The notes under the pieces were generated by a model that saw only the letters and a program-made list of their open reading frames with translations, had not been told where the DNA came from and ran no database searches. From positions 62,001 to 126,000 of the forward strand of contig NZ_JAHHZO010000009.1 of assembly GCF_018760785.1 (NCBI RefSeq): 64,000 nt of DNA. The letters run 5' to 3'. Every line of letters begins with the position of its first letter. The first letter of the stretch is position 1. Positions 8,356-17,337 of the stretch are shown one piece after another. This stretch comes from Rhizobium sp. CSW-27 (GTDB lineage Bacteria; Pseudomonadota; Alphaproteobacteria; Rhizobiales; Rhizobiaceae). The translations under genes and the position numbers were made by a program.

Positions 8356-8424
8356 TGCGCCGCCGAGGGCAAGACAGCAACCGCGAGCCTTTTGGCTGAC
8401 TCCCCCTTAGAAGGACACACGCAC

Positions 8425-9465
8425 ATGAGTGAAAAGACCCGCCTGCGCGCCTCGGCCCTGGCGTTCGGCGTCGCGCTGGCTGCCGCGACCTCTAGCATGG
8501 CTGAAGCCAAGACACTGACCATTTCCTGGTGGGGCTATAATGGCGACAAGCTGAACGCCAACATCATCGAACCCTTCAAGAAGATCTGCGGCTGCGACAT
8601 CGTCTTCGAGACCGGCAACAATGCCGACCGCCTGAACAAGCTGAAGCTGCGCGGCGGCAAGGGCGTCGATGTCATCTATCTCACCGACAGCTATTCCCAG
8701 ATCGGCATTGCCGAGGGCCTGTTCCAGAAGGTCGACGCGGCCAAGCTGACGAACCTTGCCGATCTCTATGACCTCGCCAAGGATCCGCAGGGCGGTTATG
8801 GCCCGGCCTACACCATCGGCCGTGTCGGCATCGTCTATGACTCCGCAAAGGTCAATCCGCCGATCAGCTCCTGGAACGATCTGTGGCGGGCAGACCTGAC
8901 ATCGGCGATCAGCCTGCCGGGCATCACCACAACGGCCGGCCCGATGGTCGTGCTGCAATCGGCCAAGCATGCCGGCGCGGATGCCTTCACCGATACCGAC
9001 AAGGCGTTCGAAGCCATCGAGGCCCTGAAGCCGAACGTCGCCAAGAACTACAATACCGGTTCCGAGCTGGTGAACCTCATCTCCACCGGCGAGGCCAGGA
9101 TCGCGATTGCGCAGGATTTCACCCTCGCCTCAATGAAGGCCGCGGTGCCGACCATGACCTGGGCCGCTCTCTCCGACGGCGACATCGCAACGCTGAACAC
9201 GGTCAATATTCCGAAGGGATCGGAAAATGTCGACCTCGCCCATCAGTTCATCAATTTCATCCTGTCGAAGGATGTGCAGCAGCTGGAAGCGGAGCAGGGC
9301 GTTGATGCACCGGTCTCCACCAAGGTCGTTCTGACGCCGGAACAGGCAAAGCTGTGGACCTATGGCCCGGATATGATCGGCAAGCTGAACCGTCTCGACT
9401 ACCAGAAGCTCAACGACGCCAAGACCGACTGGATCGACCGCTGGAACGAAGTGTTCAGCCGCTGA
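8425..9465 (+). CDS. Periplasmic binding protein, spermidine/putrescine/Fe3+-type ABC transporter
   Basis: The start at 8425 follows AAGGA and opens a Sec signal peptide (KTRLRASALAFGVALAAAT...MAEA) before the mature sequence TLTISWWGYNG. The 346-residue protein has the two-lobe pattern of the PotD/Fbp group: GVDVIYLTDSYSQIGIAEGL in lobe 1 and SSWNDLWRADLTSAISLPG at the hinge. It begins a four-gene operon with two permeases and an ATPase. A diverging or linked amidohydrolase gene further on suggests a nitrogenous ligand, but the ligand cannot be read from sequence. Confidence 0.88.
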   Translation: MSEKTRLRASALAFGVALAAATSSMAEAKTLTISWWGYNGDKLNANIIEPFKKICGCDIVFETGNNADRLNKLKLRGGKGVDVIYLTDSYSQIGIAEGLFQKVDAAKLTNLADLYDLAKDPQGGYGPAYTIGRVGIVYDSAKVNPPISSWNDLWRADLTSAISLPGITTTAGPMVVLQSAKHAGADAFTDTDKAFEAIEALKPNVAKNYNTGSELVNLISTGEARIAIAQDFTLASMKAAVPTMTWAALSDGDIATLNTVNIPKGSENVDLAHQFINFILSKDVQQLEAEQGVDAPVSTKVVLTPEQAKLWTYGPDMIGKLNRLDYQKLNDAKTDWIDRWNEVFSR

Positions 9466-9498
9466 TCCAGAAACGGAACCGCAAAACGCTGATGGCCG

Positions 9499-9516
9499 GC
9501 CCGGCAAAAGCCGGGC
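9499..9516 (+). other. Intercistronic stem-loop between binding protein and permease genes
   Basis: GCCCGGC-AAAA-GCCGGGC is a perfect 7-bp hairpin 34 bases after the binding-protein stop, without a U-run. Hairpins here commonly protect the binding-protein message and lower permease expression. No gene is seen in 9466-9655. Confidence 0.55.
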
Positions 9517-9655
9517 TGCCTGCTTGAATGACACGGGCAATTGCGCCATTGTGTCGCCACGGGCAGCCGGAACGCGCCCGCCACAGTTCATTCCACATTC
9601 CAATCAAGGCTGCATCCCTCCCAATCCGGTCCCGGATGAGCCGTCTGAGCAAGCG

Positions 9656-10483
9656 ATGGTGAAACGTTTAACCCCCTGGATTCTCGCCGGACCGGCAAGC
9701 CTTCTGGTTCTTCTCCTGTTGATCCTGCCGGTCGGCGCGACGCTGCTGGCAACCTTTGCCGACGCGAAGGGCTGGGCAGCTCCCTATCTCGCCTTCTTCA
9801 ACAGCGGCTTTCGTCGCACCGTGCTGTGGCGCACGGTGGAAATCTCGCTGATCACCACCGTGATCTCGGTCATTCTCGGCTTCATTGCCGCCTACGTGGT
9901 GGCGCAGATGCCGGGCCGGCTGAAAAGCATCATGATCATTGCCGCGGTGTTTCCGCTGCTGACCGGTGTTGTGGTGCGCTCTTTCGCCTGGCTGATCCTG
10001 CTTGGCAAGAACGGCATCCTCAACAGCGCGCTTCTGTCCCTGGGGCTGATCACGGAGCCGATCTCCATGCTCTACACCGAAGGCGCGGTGATCGCGGCCA
10101 TGGTCTATCTCTTCGTGCCGCTGATGATCCTCACGCTTTCCGGCGTTCTCGAGGGCATTCCGAAGGATGTGCTGGAGGCAGCAAGCTCGCTCGGCGCCGC
10201 GCCCTTCGCGGTGTTTCGTCAGGTCATCCTGCCGCTTGCGATGCCCGGCCTGATCGTCGGCGCCGTGCTGGTCTTCACCGGCAGCTTCACCTCCTATGCA
10301 ACGCCGCAGCTGCTCGGCGGCGAGCGGCAGATGATGATGGGAACCCTGCTTTACCAGCGCGCCATGGTGACCTTCGACTGGACCGGCGCCTCCACCGTTG
10401 CCGCGATCATGGTGGTGGTCACCATCGCGATCGTTCTCGTCATGACGCGGCTTGCACGCCGCCTGAACCCGATGGCGGCCTGA
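9656..10483 (+). CDS. ABC transporter permease (PotB type)
   Basis: The ATG at 9656 is preferred because the N-terminal membrane helix (PWILAGPASLLVLLLLILPVG) starts right after it, while upstream codons encode a Pro/Ser-rich non-membrane stretch. The 275-residue protein has about six membrane helices and an EAA-like loop (EAASSLGAAPFAVFRQVILP) that contacts the ATPase. It is followed after 4 bases by the second permease. It forms the transmembrane channel with that partner. Confidence 0.88.
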   Translation: MVKRLTPWILAGPASLLVLLLLILPVGATLLATFADAKGWAAPYLAFFNSGFRRTVLWRTVEISLITTVISVILGFIAAYVVAQMPGRLKSIMIIAAVFPLLTGVVVRSFAWLILLGKNGILNSALLSLGLITEPISMLYTEGAVIAAMVYLFVPLMILTLSGVLEGIPKDVLEAASSLGAAPFAVFRQVILPLAMPGLIVGAVLVFTGSFTSYATPQLLGGERQMMMGTLLYQRAMVTFDWTGASTVAAIMVVVTIAIVLVMTRLARRLNPMAA

Positions 10484-10487
10484 CCCC

Positions 10488-11276
10488 ATGCGCACCAGCC
10501 TGCATCCTGCCCTTACCATCACCGCCAGCCTGATCTTCGCGATCCTCGTGGCGCCGCTCTTCATCATCCTGGGCGCTTCCGTCAGCGATACCAGCTATCT
10601 CACCTTTCCGCCGCAGGGCATCACCCTGCGCTGGTTCACCAACATCTTCGAGATCAGCGCCTTCCGCACCACGGCAATCACCAGCCTGCAGATCGCCCTG
10701 CTCGGCACCGCGCTCGCCCTTCTGATCGGCATTCCCGCCGCCTATGCGCTGAACCGTTTCCGCATCCGCCTGCCGTCCTGGCTTGCCAATGTCTTCGTGC
10801 TGCCGATCCTGGTGCCGGAGATCGTGCTCGGCTTCTCGCTGCTGAAATCCGTCACCATCAGCCTCGGGCTTCCGGTGTTCATCGTGCTGCTGCTCGGCCA
10901 TGCGCTGCTGGTGCTGCCCTATGCGGTGCGGGTGGTGGGGGCGAGCCTTGCGTCCTTCGATTTCTCGATCGAGGAGGCCGCCATCAGCCTGGGCTGCCCG
11001 CCGCTGAAAACCTTCTTCACCGTGGTGCTGCCCAATATCAGCGCCGGCGTGATTGCCGCCTTCATCCTCGCCTTCATCACCTCGATGAATGACGTCTCCG
11101 TCTCGCTGTTCCTGACAGGCCCCGGCATCTCCACGCTGCCGATCCAGATCCTTGCCCACATGGAACAGTTCTTCGATCCGACCATCGCTTCCGTGTCCGT
11201 GCTCCTGATGATTCTGACGGTCGGCGTGATGGCCATCGTCGAAGCCACCCTCGGCCTGACCTTCCTGACAAAGTGA
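10488..11276 (+). CDS. ABC transporter permease (PotC type)
   Basis: The 262-residue membrane protein has about six hydrophobic segments and an EAA loop (EEAAISLGCPPLKTFFTVVLPN). It starts 4 bases after the first permease and ends 7 bases before the ATPase gene, so the three are one operon. Its resemblance to PotC/YdcV-type subunits supports a polyamine-like or related cationic/amine substrate. Confidence 0.88.
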   Translation: MRTSLHPALTITASLIFAILVAPLFIILGASVSDTSYLTFPPQGITLRWFTNIFEISAFRTTAITSLQIALLGTALALLIGIPAAYALNRFRIRLPSWLANVFVLPILVPEIVLGFSLLKSVTISLGLPVFIVLLLGHALLVLPYAVRVVGASLASFDFSIEEAAISLGCPPLKTFFTVVLPNISAGVIAAFILAFITSMNDVSVSLFLTGPGISTLPIQILAHMEQFFDPTIASVSVLLMILTVGVMAIVEATLGLTFLTK

Positions 11277-11283
11277 CCTGCCC

Positions 11284-12354
11284 GTGACCGTATCGCTGAC
11301 CCTCGATTCCGTAACCGCCCATTATGGCTCCACCCAGGTCCTGAAGGATCTGTCGCTTGCCGTCGAGGCGGGCGAACTCGTCTCGCTGCTCGGCTCCTCC
11401 GGCTGCGGCAAGACCACGACGCTCCGGCTCGTTGCCGGCTTTCTCGAGCCCACCAGCGGCAGCATCCGGCTGGGCGAGCGGGACCTGACCCGCCTTCCCG
11501 CGCACCAGCGCAATATCGGCCTCGTCTTCCAGAACTATGCCCTCTTCCCGCATCTGTCCGTGCGCGACAACGTGGCCTTCGGCCTCAAGCAGCGCGGCCT
11601 TAGCGCAACCGAGCGCCTGAAGAAGGCGGACGCCATGCTGGAGCGGGTGGGGCTGGCAAGCTTTGCCGAGCGCATGCCGTCCGCCCTGTCCGGCGGGCAG
11701 AAACAGCGCGTGGCGCTCGCGCGCGCCCTCGTCATCGAACCGCCGCTCCTGATGTTCGACGAGCCGCTCTCCAACCTTGATGCCAAGCTGCGCATCGACA
11801 TGCGCGTCGAGATCCGCCGGCTGCAGCGGGCAAACGGCACCACCTCCCTCTATGTGACGCACGACCAGGAGGAGGCCTTCTCGATTTCCGATCGGGTGGC
11901 AATCATGAATGCCGGCCGCATCATGCAGCTCGACCGGCCGGAAGTGCTCTATCAGCGCCCGGCCAACAGCTTCGTTGCCCGTTTCGTCGGCTTCGAGAAC
12001 CTGATCCCGATGCAGGTGAGCGCACGCGACGGCGCCAACGTGACGGCCCGCACCGAAGCCGGTGCCGCACTGGCACTGTCGCAGGATGCCTTCGGCGCAA
12101 TCCCGGATCGCTTCGTGCTCGCAGCCCGGCCCGACGGTCTGGCGGTCACGCGGGCAGGGGAGGGGACGCCGGCCGGCATTCCCGTCACGCTCGGCATCCG
12201 CACCTATCTCGGCCGCGCCTATCAGTACCAGTGCAGCACGCCGGGCGGCGATTATCTCGGCAACGGTCCGCTGAGCGAACCGCTGGAACCGGGCAGCGCG
12301 GCAGTCCTGGCGCCCGTGCCGGAACAATGCTGCATCCTGCCGCCGGAAGGCTGA
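11284..12354 (+). CDS. ABC transporter ATP-binding protein (PotA type)
   Basis: The gene uses a GTG start. The 356-residue product has Walker A GSSGCGKTTT, the signature LSGGQKQRVALARAL, Walker B LLMFDEPLSNLD and a switch His (YVTHDQEEAF), then a C-terminal TOBE-type regulatory domain. It powers the transporter encoded just upstream and is the last gene of the operon; a terminator-like hairpin follows. Confidence 0.93.
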   Translation: MTVSLTLDSVTAHYGSTQVLKDLSLAVEAGELVSLLGSSGCGKTTTLRLVAGFLEPTSGSIRLGERDLTRLPAHQRNIGLVFQNYALFPHLSVRDNVAFGLKQRGLSATERLKKADAMLERVGLASFAERMPSALSGGQKQRVALARALVIEPPLLMFDEPLSNLDAKLRIDMRVEIRRLQRANGTTSLYVTHDQEEAFSISDRVAIMNAGRIMQLDRPEVLYQRPANSFVARFVGFENLIPMQVSARDGANVTARTEAGAALALSQDAFGAIPDRFVLAARPDGLAVTRAGEGTPAGIPVTLGIRTYLGRAYQYQCSTPGGDYLGNGPLSEPLEPGSAAVLAPVPEQCCILPPEG

Positions 12355-12392
12355 CACCGGGCCGTCGAACGCCCGTCCTTTTCATGATCGAC

Positions 12393-12445
12393 AGGCCGTG
12401 CGCTTTTGCTCTCGATAGGAGCCCAAAGCGTACGGCCTCTTTTTC
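12393..12445 (+). terminator. Rho-independent terminator of the polyamine-type ABC operon
   Basis: AGGCCGT-G-CGCTTT pairs with AAAGCG-T-ACGGCCT and is followed by CTTTTTC. It separates the ABC operon from the convergent amidohydrolase gene, whose stop is at 12451. Confidence 0.75.
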
Positions 12446-12450
12446 GCTTG

Positions 12451-14322
12451 TCAGAACACCACCGGCTGGACGGCACCGGTCTGCACGTTGACGAGACCCT
12501 GCGGCGCATAGTCGGATGGCGCCACCAGCACCCAGCGCCAGGGCGCGCAAGTCAGCGTGGCAAAGGCCAGCCTCTCGGGAAAGCCGGGGAACCAGCGCGG
12601 GCTGAAGGTCGGCTCGTACATCCAGTCGATCCTGTCGCCCTCGGCATAGAGCGCCTGCATTTCCTCATGCAGGGCTTGCGGATCGCGGCAGGTCATCAAG
12701 CCGGCCACCTCGTAGCGCACGGTGGCGACCACCTTGCCATCGCGCACCAATGCCCAGCCGCCATCGTTGTCGGCAATCGCATTGACGGCAAGCGCCATCG
12801 CCGCATCGGAGGAACCGACGCACCAGATATTGTGCTTGTCATGCGCCATGGAACAGGCAAGCGCGGTGTCGGGCGTGCGCGGACCGCAGCCGACCCAGAA
12901 CATTTTCGAGACGGCAGCCTTGCCGGAAAAGCGATCGACCACCGAAAATTTGGTGATGTTGCGGCTGGCGTCCCGCTGCACCTGCCCCTCTTCCACCGGC
13001 AGTTCGTAAACGAGAAAATCATCCGCCCAGTGGAAGGGCCGCAGCACGGCGGCCTGCATCGTGGTCCGGCCAGGCTCGGCGGGAATGGCAAAGTCGGCGG
13101 CAACAAGCGGCCGGCCGATGTTCACCGTTTTCGTCGCCCAGTCCGGCCAGTCGATGCGCGGCACATCCGGCAGATAGCGCTTGCCCTCGGAGACCTGGCG
13201 GCCGTCGGCCCAAACCCTGGCGATCTCGAAACGCTCGACATTCGACAGAAGCACGATGTCGGCATAGCGGCCGGGCGCGATCGAGCCGACCCAGGGGGTG
13301 AGGCGCATGTGGCGCGCGGGGTTGATCGTTGCGCACTGGATGGCGATTTCGGGCGCAAGCCCTGCCTCGATGGCGAGCCGCACGTTGTAATCGGTGGCGC
13401 CGAGCTTCAGTGTATCGGAGGCGCTGCGGTCGTCGGTGGTAAAGGCGATCTGCGACCAGTCGGCCAATCCGCGTTCCAGCAATGCCTTGATCACCTCCGG
13501 CAGGCTGTGCGGCCGCAGCTCCATGAACAGGCCATGCGAGAGCTTGTCCCAGAACTCCTCGACGGTCCACGCCTCGTGATCGGAGGCGAGGCCGGCGGCG
13601 GCAAAGGCATTGATGGTCGGCAGGTCGCGAATGCCGGCCGCATGCCCCTCAACCACGCCGCGTTGCTCGAAGGTGGCGCGGATCATGCCCCAGAGACGCT
13701 CATAGGAGGGATTGTCGCGGTTCCACACCGCCGGCCAATCCATCACCTCGTCGAGGCCCGCCACCATCAGGCTCTGTTTCAGGAAGGCCTTCTGTTCGTC
13801 ATAGCCGAGATATCCGCCGCCATGCTCATAGCCCGTGGGCGGCACGGCCGAGCCGGGCAGAGGGAAGATCTTCAGCGGCGAGCCCGCCTCGCGGGCCTTC
13901 AGCCAGAATTCCAGCGTCTTGCCGCCGTTGACATTGGAAAACTCGTGGCTTGCCTCGCAGGTCCAGGTATTGCCGCGCGGCAGCACCAGCGCCGCCTCCC
14001 ATTCCGGCGTCAGATGCGAGCTTTCGATATGCTTGTGCACCTCGCCAAGTCCCGGCACCGCCGAAAGATCCGGCTCATGCACCCGAAGCTGCACCTCGCC
14101 CGGATAGCTGCCGGCCGGGCCGACATAGGCGATGCGCCGGTCCTTGATGACGATCTCCTGATCCTCGGCCCAGCAACGGGTCGCAACGTCCAGCAGCCGC
14201 CCGACGCGCAGCGCCACATCCGCCGGTTCCTTGCCGAGTGCAACAAGGGTGAGGTGCTGGCGAATGGAGATTTCGGTGGCGGCGTCGGGATTGATATCGA
14301 CATTGACGGCGACAGGGCGCAT
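12451..14322 (-). CDS. Adenine deaminase family amidohydrolase
   Basis: The 623-residue protein has the TIM-barrel metal site motif VHKHIESSHLTP (HxH at residues 96 and 98; canonical family text is HVHIESS), a VEGHAAG segment, TTDD near the barrel end, and the C-terminal adenine-deaminase domain with AHDKHNIWCVGSSDAAMALAVN. True adenine deaminases convert adenine to hypoxanthine. Insertion of Lys in the HxH and a longer N-terminus suggest a divergent subfamily whose substrate may be another aminopurine or cyclic amidine. It faces the polyamine-type transporter tail to tail and diverges from the LysR gene. Confidence 0.85.
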   Translation of the reverse strand: MRPVAVNVDINPDAATEISIRQHLTLVALGKEPADVALRVGRLLDVATRCWAEDQEIVIKDRRIAYVGPAGSYPGEVQLRVHEPDLSAVPGLGEVHKHIESSHLTPEWEAALVLPRGNTWTCEASHEFSNVNGGKTLEFWLKAREAGSPLKIFPLPGSAVPPTGYEHGGGYLGYDEQKAFLKQSLMVAGLDEVMDWPAVWNRDNPSYERLWGMIRATFEQRGVVEGHAAGIRDLPTINAFAAAGLASDHEAWTVEEFWDKLSHGLFMELRPHSLPEVIKALLERGLADWSQIAFTTDDRSASDTLKLGATDYNVRLAIEAGLAPEIAIQCATINPARHMRLTPWVGSIAPGRYADIVLLSNVERFEIARVWADGRQVSEGKRYLPDVPRIDWPDWATKTVNIGRPLVAADFAIPAEPGRTTMQAAVLRPFHWADDFLVYELPVEEGQVQRDASRNITKFSVVDRFSGKAAVSKMFWVGCGPRTPDTALACSMAHDKHNIWCVGSSDAAMALAVNAIADNDGGWALVRDGKVVATVRYEVAGLMTCRDPQALHEEMQALYAEGDRIDWMYEPTFSPRWFPGFPERLAFATLTCAPWRWVLVAPSDYAPQGLVNVQTGAVQPVVF

Positions 14323-14618
14323 GGCGACCTCTTCTTGCAGGGGAGGGAACAGGAAAACCGGGAGGAACGACGCGGATCATGCCGCCGGGGCCTTTGCTTC
14401 GGCATAGCCCCAGCCGTCCCGCGCTGCAACCGGCTTCCTGCATCCTGATGCGCGGCCCGGTCCGCAATGCGCCTTCCGGGGCCCGCGTCCCGCGCCAGGG
14501 GACGGTTTTAACCGCAAAAAGGCGTGCAAGACTGCGCCGAACTTGCCATGGTCCGGGCGAGGCACGGCGGCGGGAAGGCGAGACCGCCGGGCCTGCATCG
14601 AGGGAGGTCCTGTCATTC
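14323..14618. promoter_or_regulatory. Divergent intergenic region between amidohydrolase and LysR genes
   Basis: These 296 bases hold no convincing gene. They must contain the promoters of both divergent genes. A short dyad, CGGTT-TT-AACCG (14503-14514), next to an A-run is the only clear operator-like element seen. Confidence 0.35.
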
Positions 14619-15545
14619 ATGTCGCTGACCCTGCGCCAGATCGAAGTCATCCGTGCCATCATGGTGGCAGGCACCATTGCCGGTGCCGCGCGCCTCATGA
14701 ATGTCGCCCAGCCCGGTGTCAGCCGCACCGTCAAGCACATCGAGGCCTCGCTCGGCATCAAGCTGTTCGTCAAGAAGGGCGGGCGCTACGTGCCCACCAC
14801 CGAGGCGCGCGATGTCTTCGTCCAGATCGAGGAGGTGCACCGCAAGATCGACCAGCTGCAGTTTTCCATCGCGCAGCTGGAGCGCGGGCGCGACGTGGAA
14901 CTGTCGCTCGGCTCGGTGCCAAGCATTGCCAATGTGATGGTGCCGCGCGCCGTGGCGCGGCTCTTCCGGCATTACCCGCAGATCAAGCTGAACTTCGAAA
15001 TCCTCAAGATCGAGGAGGCGATCGACTATCTTCTGCTCGGCAAGGGGGAGGTGGTCGTGATGAGCTACAGGCTCGACCATCCTTCCCTGGTGTTCGAACC
15101 TCTGGCGCATGGCCGCCTCGTCTGCATCGCCTCAAGTGCCCACCCCGTCGCGGCGCTGAAAAGCATATCCGCCCGCGAGATCATCCGCCATCCGCTGATC
15201 GGCATCGATCCGAAGGATCCCTATGGGGCCATCATGGCGGATATCTTTGCCCGCCAGGGCCTGAACTATGAGATCGCCATCCGCGCCCGCTTCGGCACCA
15301 CCGTCTGTCGCCTGGTCGAACATAATCTGGGGATTGCGGTGCTGGATGCCTTCACGGTGGCCGATATCGCCGATGACAGGCTTGCGATCATCCCGATCGA
15401 GGAGGAAACGACATTCCAGACCTACGTCGCCTATCGGGCGGATGCGGCTCTCTCCAGTTATGCGGAGCGTTTCGTCCGGCTGCTCAGAGGGGTGATGGAG
15501 GATCACATGCTGACACAGACGCCGACACATAACATTTCGGCATGA
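14619..15545 (+). CDS. LysR-family transcriptional regulator
   Basis: The start at 14619 follows AGGGAGG and gives a standard 308-residue LysR protein: N-terminal winged helix (LTLRQIEVIRAIMVAGTIAG, then AQPGVSRTVKHIEASLGIKLF) and an effector-binding domain. Longer upstream frames lack homology. It reads in the same direction as the TctCBA/shikimate operon and away from the amidohydrolase gene, so it could control either. A dyad between it and tctC favours the transporter operon. Confidence 0.92.
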   Translation: MSLTLRQIEVIRAIMVAGTIAGAARLMNVAQPGVSRTVKHIEASLGIKLFVKKGGRYVPTTEARDVFVQIEEVHRKIDQLQFSIAQLERGRDVELSLGSVPSIANVMVPRAVARLFRHYPQIKLNFEILKIEEAIDYLLLGKGEVVVMSYRLDHPSLVFEPLAHGRLVCIASSAHPVAALKSISAREIIRHPLIGIDPKDPYGAIMADIFARQGLNYEIAIRARFGTTVCRLVEHNLGIAVLDAFTVADIADDRLAIIPIEEETTFQTYVAYRADAALSSYAERFVRLLRGVMEDHMLTQTPTHNISA

Positions 15546-15562
15546 ACCACGCTCAAAATGGT

Positions 15563-15590
15563 ATTTGCGTTATGTCAAGATTTTGCAAAT
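15563..15590 (+). promoter_or_regulatory. Candidate LysR-type binding site upstream of the TctC gene
   Basis: ATTTGC (15563-15568) and GCAAAT (15585-15590) form an inverted repeat with a 16-base spacer in AT-rich DNA, about 100 bases before the tctC start. Size and placement suit a LysR-type regulatory binding site. Confidence 0.45.
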
Positions 15591-15687
15591 CATGCGTCGA
15601 CCTGCAGAAGCAGGTGACATTCCCCCGCGGAGGAGGATCCGCGGCAAGACACACCATCATAGCCCGGGGGTACGGGAGGAGGACACA

Positions 15688-16683
15688 ATGCTGAAGAAGC
15701 TCGTGGGGGCAGTCGCCCTCAGCATGATCGCGTCGTTTGCCATGGCGGATGATTTCCCGAAGCAGGATCTGCAGGGCATCATCCAGTGGGGCGCTGGCGG
15801 CAGCACCGATCTGGTGATGCGCTCGGTCGCACCGCATGTCGAGAAGGAACTCGGCCGCAGCATCGTCATGACCAACAAGACGGGCGGCGTCGGCGTCATT
15901 GCCACGCAGTTCGTCTCGACCCAGCCGTCGGACGGCTACACGCTGCTGATGAGCGCGGAAAATCCGCAGCTCTACAAGATCATGGGCCTGTCCAATCTGG
16001 ACTATGCCAACTTCTACCCGGTCAACGTGCTGGCACGCGGCGTTCCCGTGCTCGTTGCCAACAAGGATGCCCCGTTCAATTCGGTGAAGGAACTGGTCGA
16101 TTACGTGACGGCCAATCCGGGCAAGGTCCGCATGGGCTCCACCGGTCCCGGCGGCCTGCCGTCGGTGGTGGGCGCCATGCTCTCCAGCAAGCTCGCCAAC
16201 TTCAAGGTGACGGCCGTTCCCTTCGATGGCGACGGTCCGGCGCTGACGGCCATGCAGGGCGGTGCCGTGGACTTCATGCCCGCCGTACTCGGCGCTGCCG
16301 TCGAGCATGTGAAGGCTGGCCGCATCAAGATCCTCGGCATCTTCGACGAGCAGGCGAGCCCGGTTCTGCCGGATGCCCGCCCGATCACAGCCGATTATCC
16401 GCAGTTCGAGAGCCTGCTGCCGTGGGGGCCCTTCTTCGGCGTCTTCGTCAAGGCCGACACGCCGGATGACGTCAAGGCCAAGCTGGTTTCCGCCTTCAAG
16501 AAGGGCGCCGAGAGCGAGGCCTTCCAGAAGCTCCTCTCCGACCGTGGCTATGTCTCGATGAACATTGCCGGTGACGAGGCCAATGCCTTCCTCAAGAAGT
16601 GGCAGTCGACAACGTCCTGGGTTGTCTACGATGCCGGCATGGGCAAGAAATCGCCGGACGAGTTCGGCATTCCGAAGCCCTGA
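15688..16683 (+). CDS. tctC: Tripartite tricarboxylate transporter (TTT) substrate-binding protein, TctC/Bug family
   Basis: The start follows GGGAGGAGG. A Sec signal peptide (LKKLVGAVALSMIASFAMA) precedes a 331-residue protein with the Bug-family pattern: IIQWGAGGSTDLVMRSVAPHV near the N-terminus and GSTGPGGLPSVVGAML in the middle. It delivers a carboxylate to the TctAB membrane pair encoded next. The two catabolic genes behind the transporter point to quinate, shikimate or dehydroshikimate as the ligand, by inference. Confidence 0.92.
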   Translation: MLKKLVGAVALSMIASFAMADDFPKQDLQGIIQWGAGGSTDLVMRSVAPHVEKELGRSIVMTNKTGGVGVIATQFVSTQPSDGYTLLMSAENPQLYKIMGLSNLDYANFYPVNVLARGVPVLVANKDAPFNSVKELVDYVTANPGKVRMGSTGPGGLPSVVGAMLSSKLANFKVTAVPFDGDGPALTAMQGGAVDFMPAVLGAAVEHVKAGRIKILGIFDEQASPVLPDARPITADYPQFESLLPWGPFFGVFVKADTPDDVKAKLVSAFKKGAESEAFQKLLSDRGYVSMNIAGDEANAFLKKWQSTTSWVVYDAGMGKKSPDEFGIPKP

Positions 16684-16809
16684 TGCGATTGAGACGTGCG
16701 GCCGGTTCGAACCCGGCCGCCGCCGCCTCGATCAGGAGGCCATACATCCTTGATCAGCGATACCGGGCAAGACGGATGCTCTGCCCGGGCTCTGCGGGAG
16801 CCTTTCACA

Positions 16810-17331
16810 ATGCAAGACCAGCATACCGTGCGCCGCCCAGGCGAACTTGTCTTTACGCTTATCCTCCTTGCCGGCAGCCTTTTCCTGCTGTGGCAGGCCT
16901 ACGGCATTTCCGGCTTCTCCTCGATGAGTTCGGCGGGCGCCTTTCCGATGGCCATGTCCGCCGCCATGGTGGCGACCGCTGCGGTGGTATTCATCCGCCT
17001 TCTGCGCCTTCCCGGCCCGAGCCAGGCTCTGCTGCGCCTGCGCACCGAGATCCTGCCGCCGGCCGTCGTCGTCTTCTCGCTGCTGATCCTCGCCTATTGC
17101 GTGGTGCTGGAAACGCTCGGCTTCCTGCTGTCGTCCTTCCTCTTCCTGCTCTCGGCCATCACCTTCCTGCAGGGCGGACGGTTCGCAAGGGCGCTGCTGC
17201 TTTCCGTCATCGCCATCGTCTGCGTCTATATCGTCTTCCGCCTGATCTTCCAGGTCGTGCTGCCGGAGGGACTGGTTCCCGAACGCGCCATCATGGCCTG
17301 GCTGCATGATCTCTTTGCCGCGAGGAACTGA
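16810..17331 (+). CDS. tctB: TTT transporter small membrane subunit, TctB family
   Basis: Start at 16810 is chosen from a GGGAG site and from length: 173 residues with four hydrophobic segments (for example LVFTLILLAGSLFLLWQAYG and VVVFSLLILAYCVVL) matches TctB. It sits between the binding-protein gene and tctA, the usual order. Confidence 0.88.
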   Translation: MQDQHTVRRPGELVFTLILLAGSLFLLWQAYGISGFSSMSSAGAFPMAMSAAMVATAAVVFIRLLRLPGPSQALLRLRTEILPPAVVVFSLLILAYCVVLETLGFLLSSFLFLLSAITFLQGGRFARALLLSVIAIVCVYIVFRLIFQVVLPEGLVPERAIMAWLHDLFAARN

Positions 17332-17337
17332 CCGGCC

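Noticed and set aside
12406..14448. 680-codon open frame antisense to the adenine deaminase-like gene
   Set aside because: No domain pattern, composition typical of the complementary strand of a GC-rich gene.
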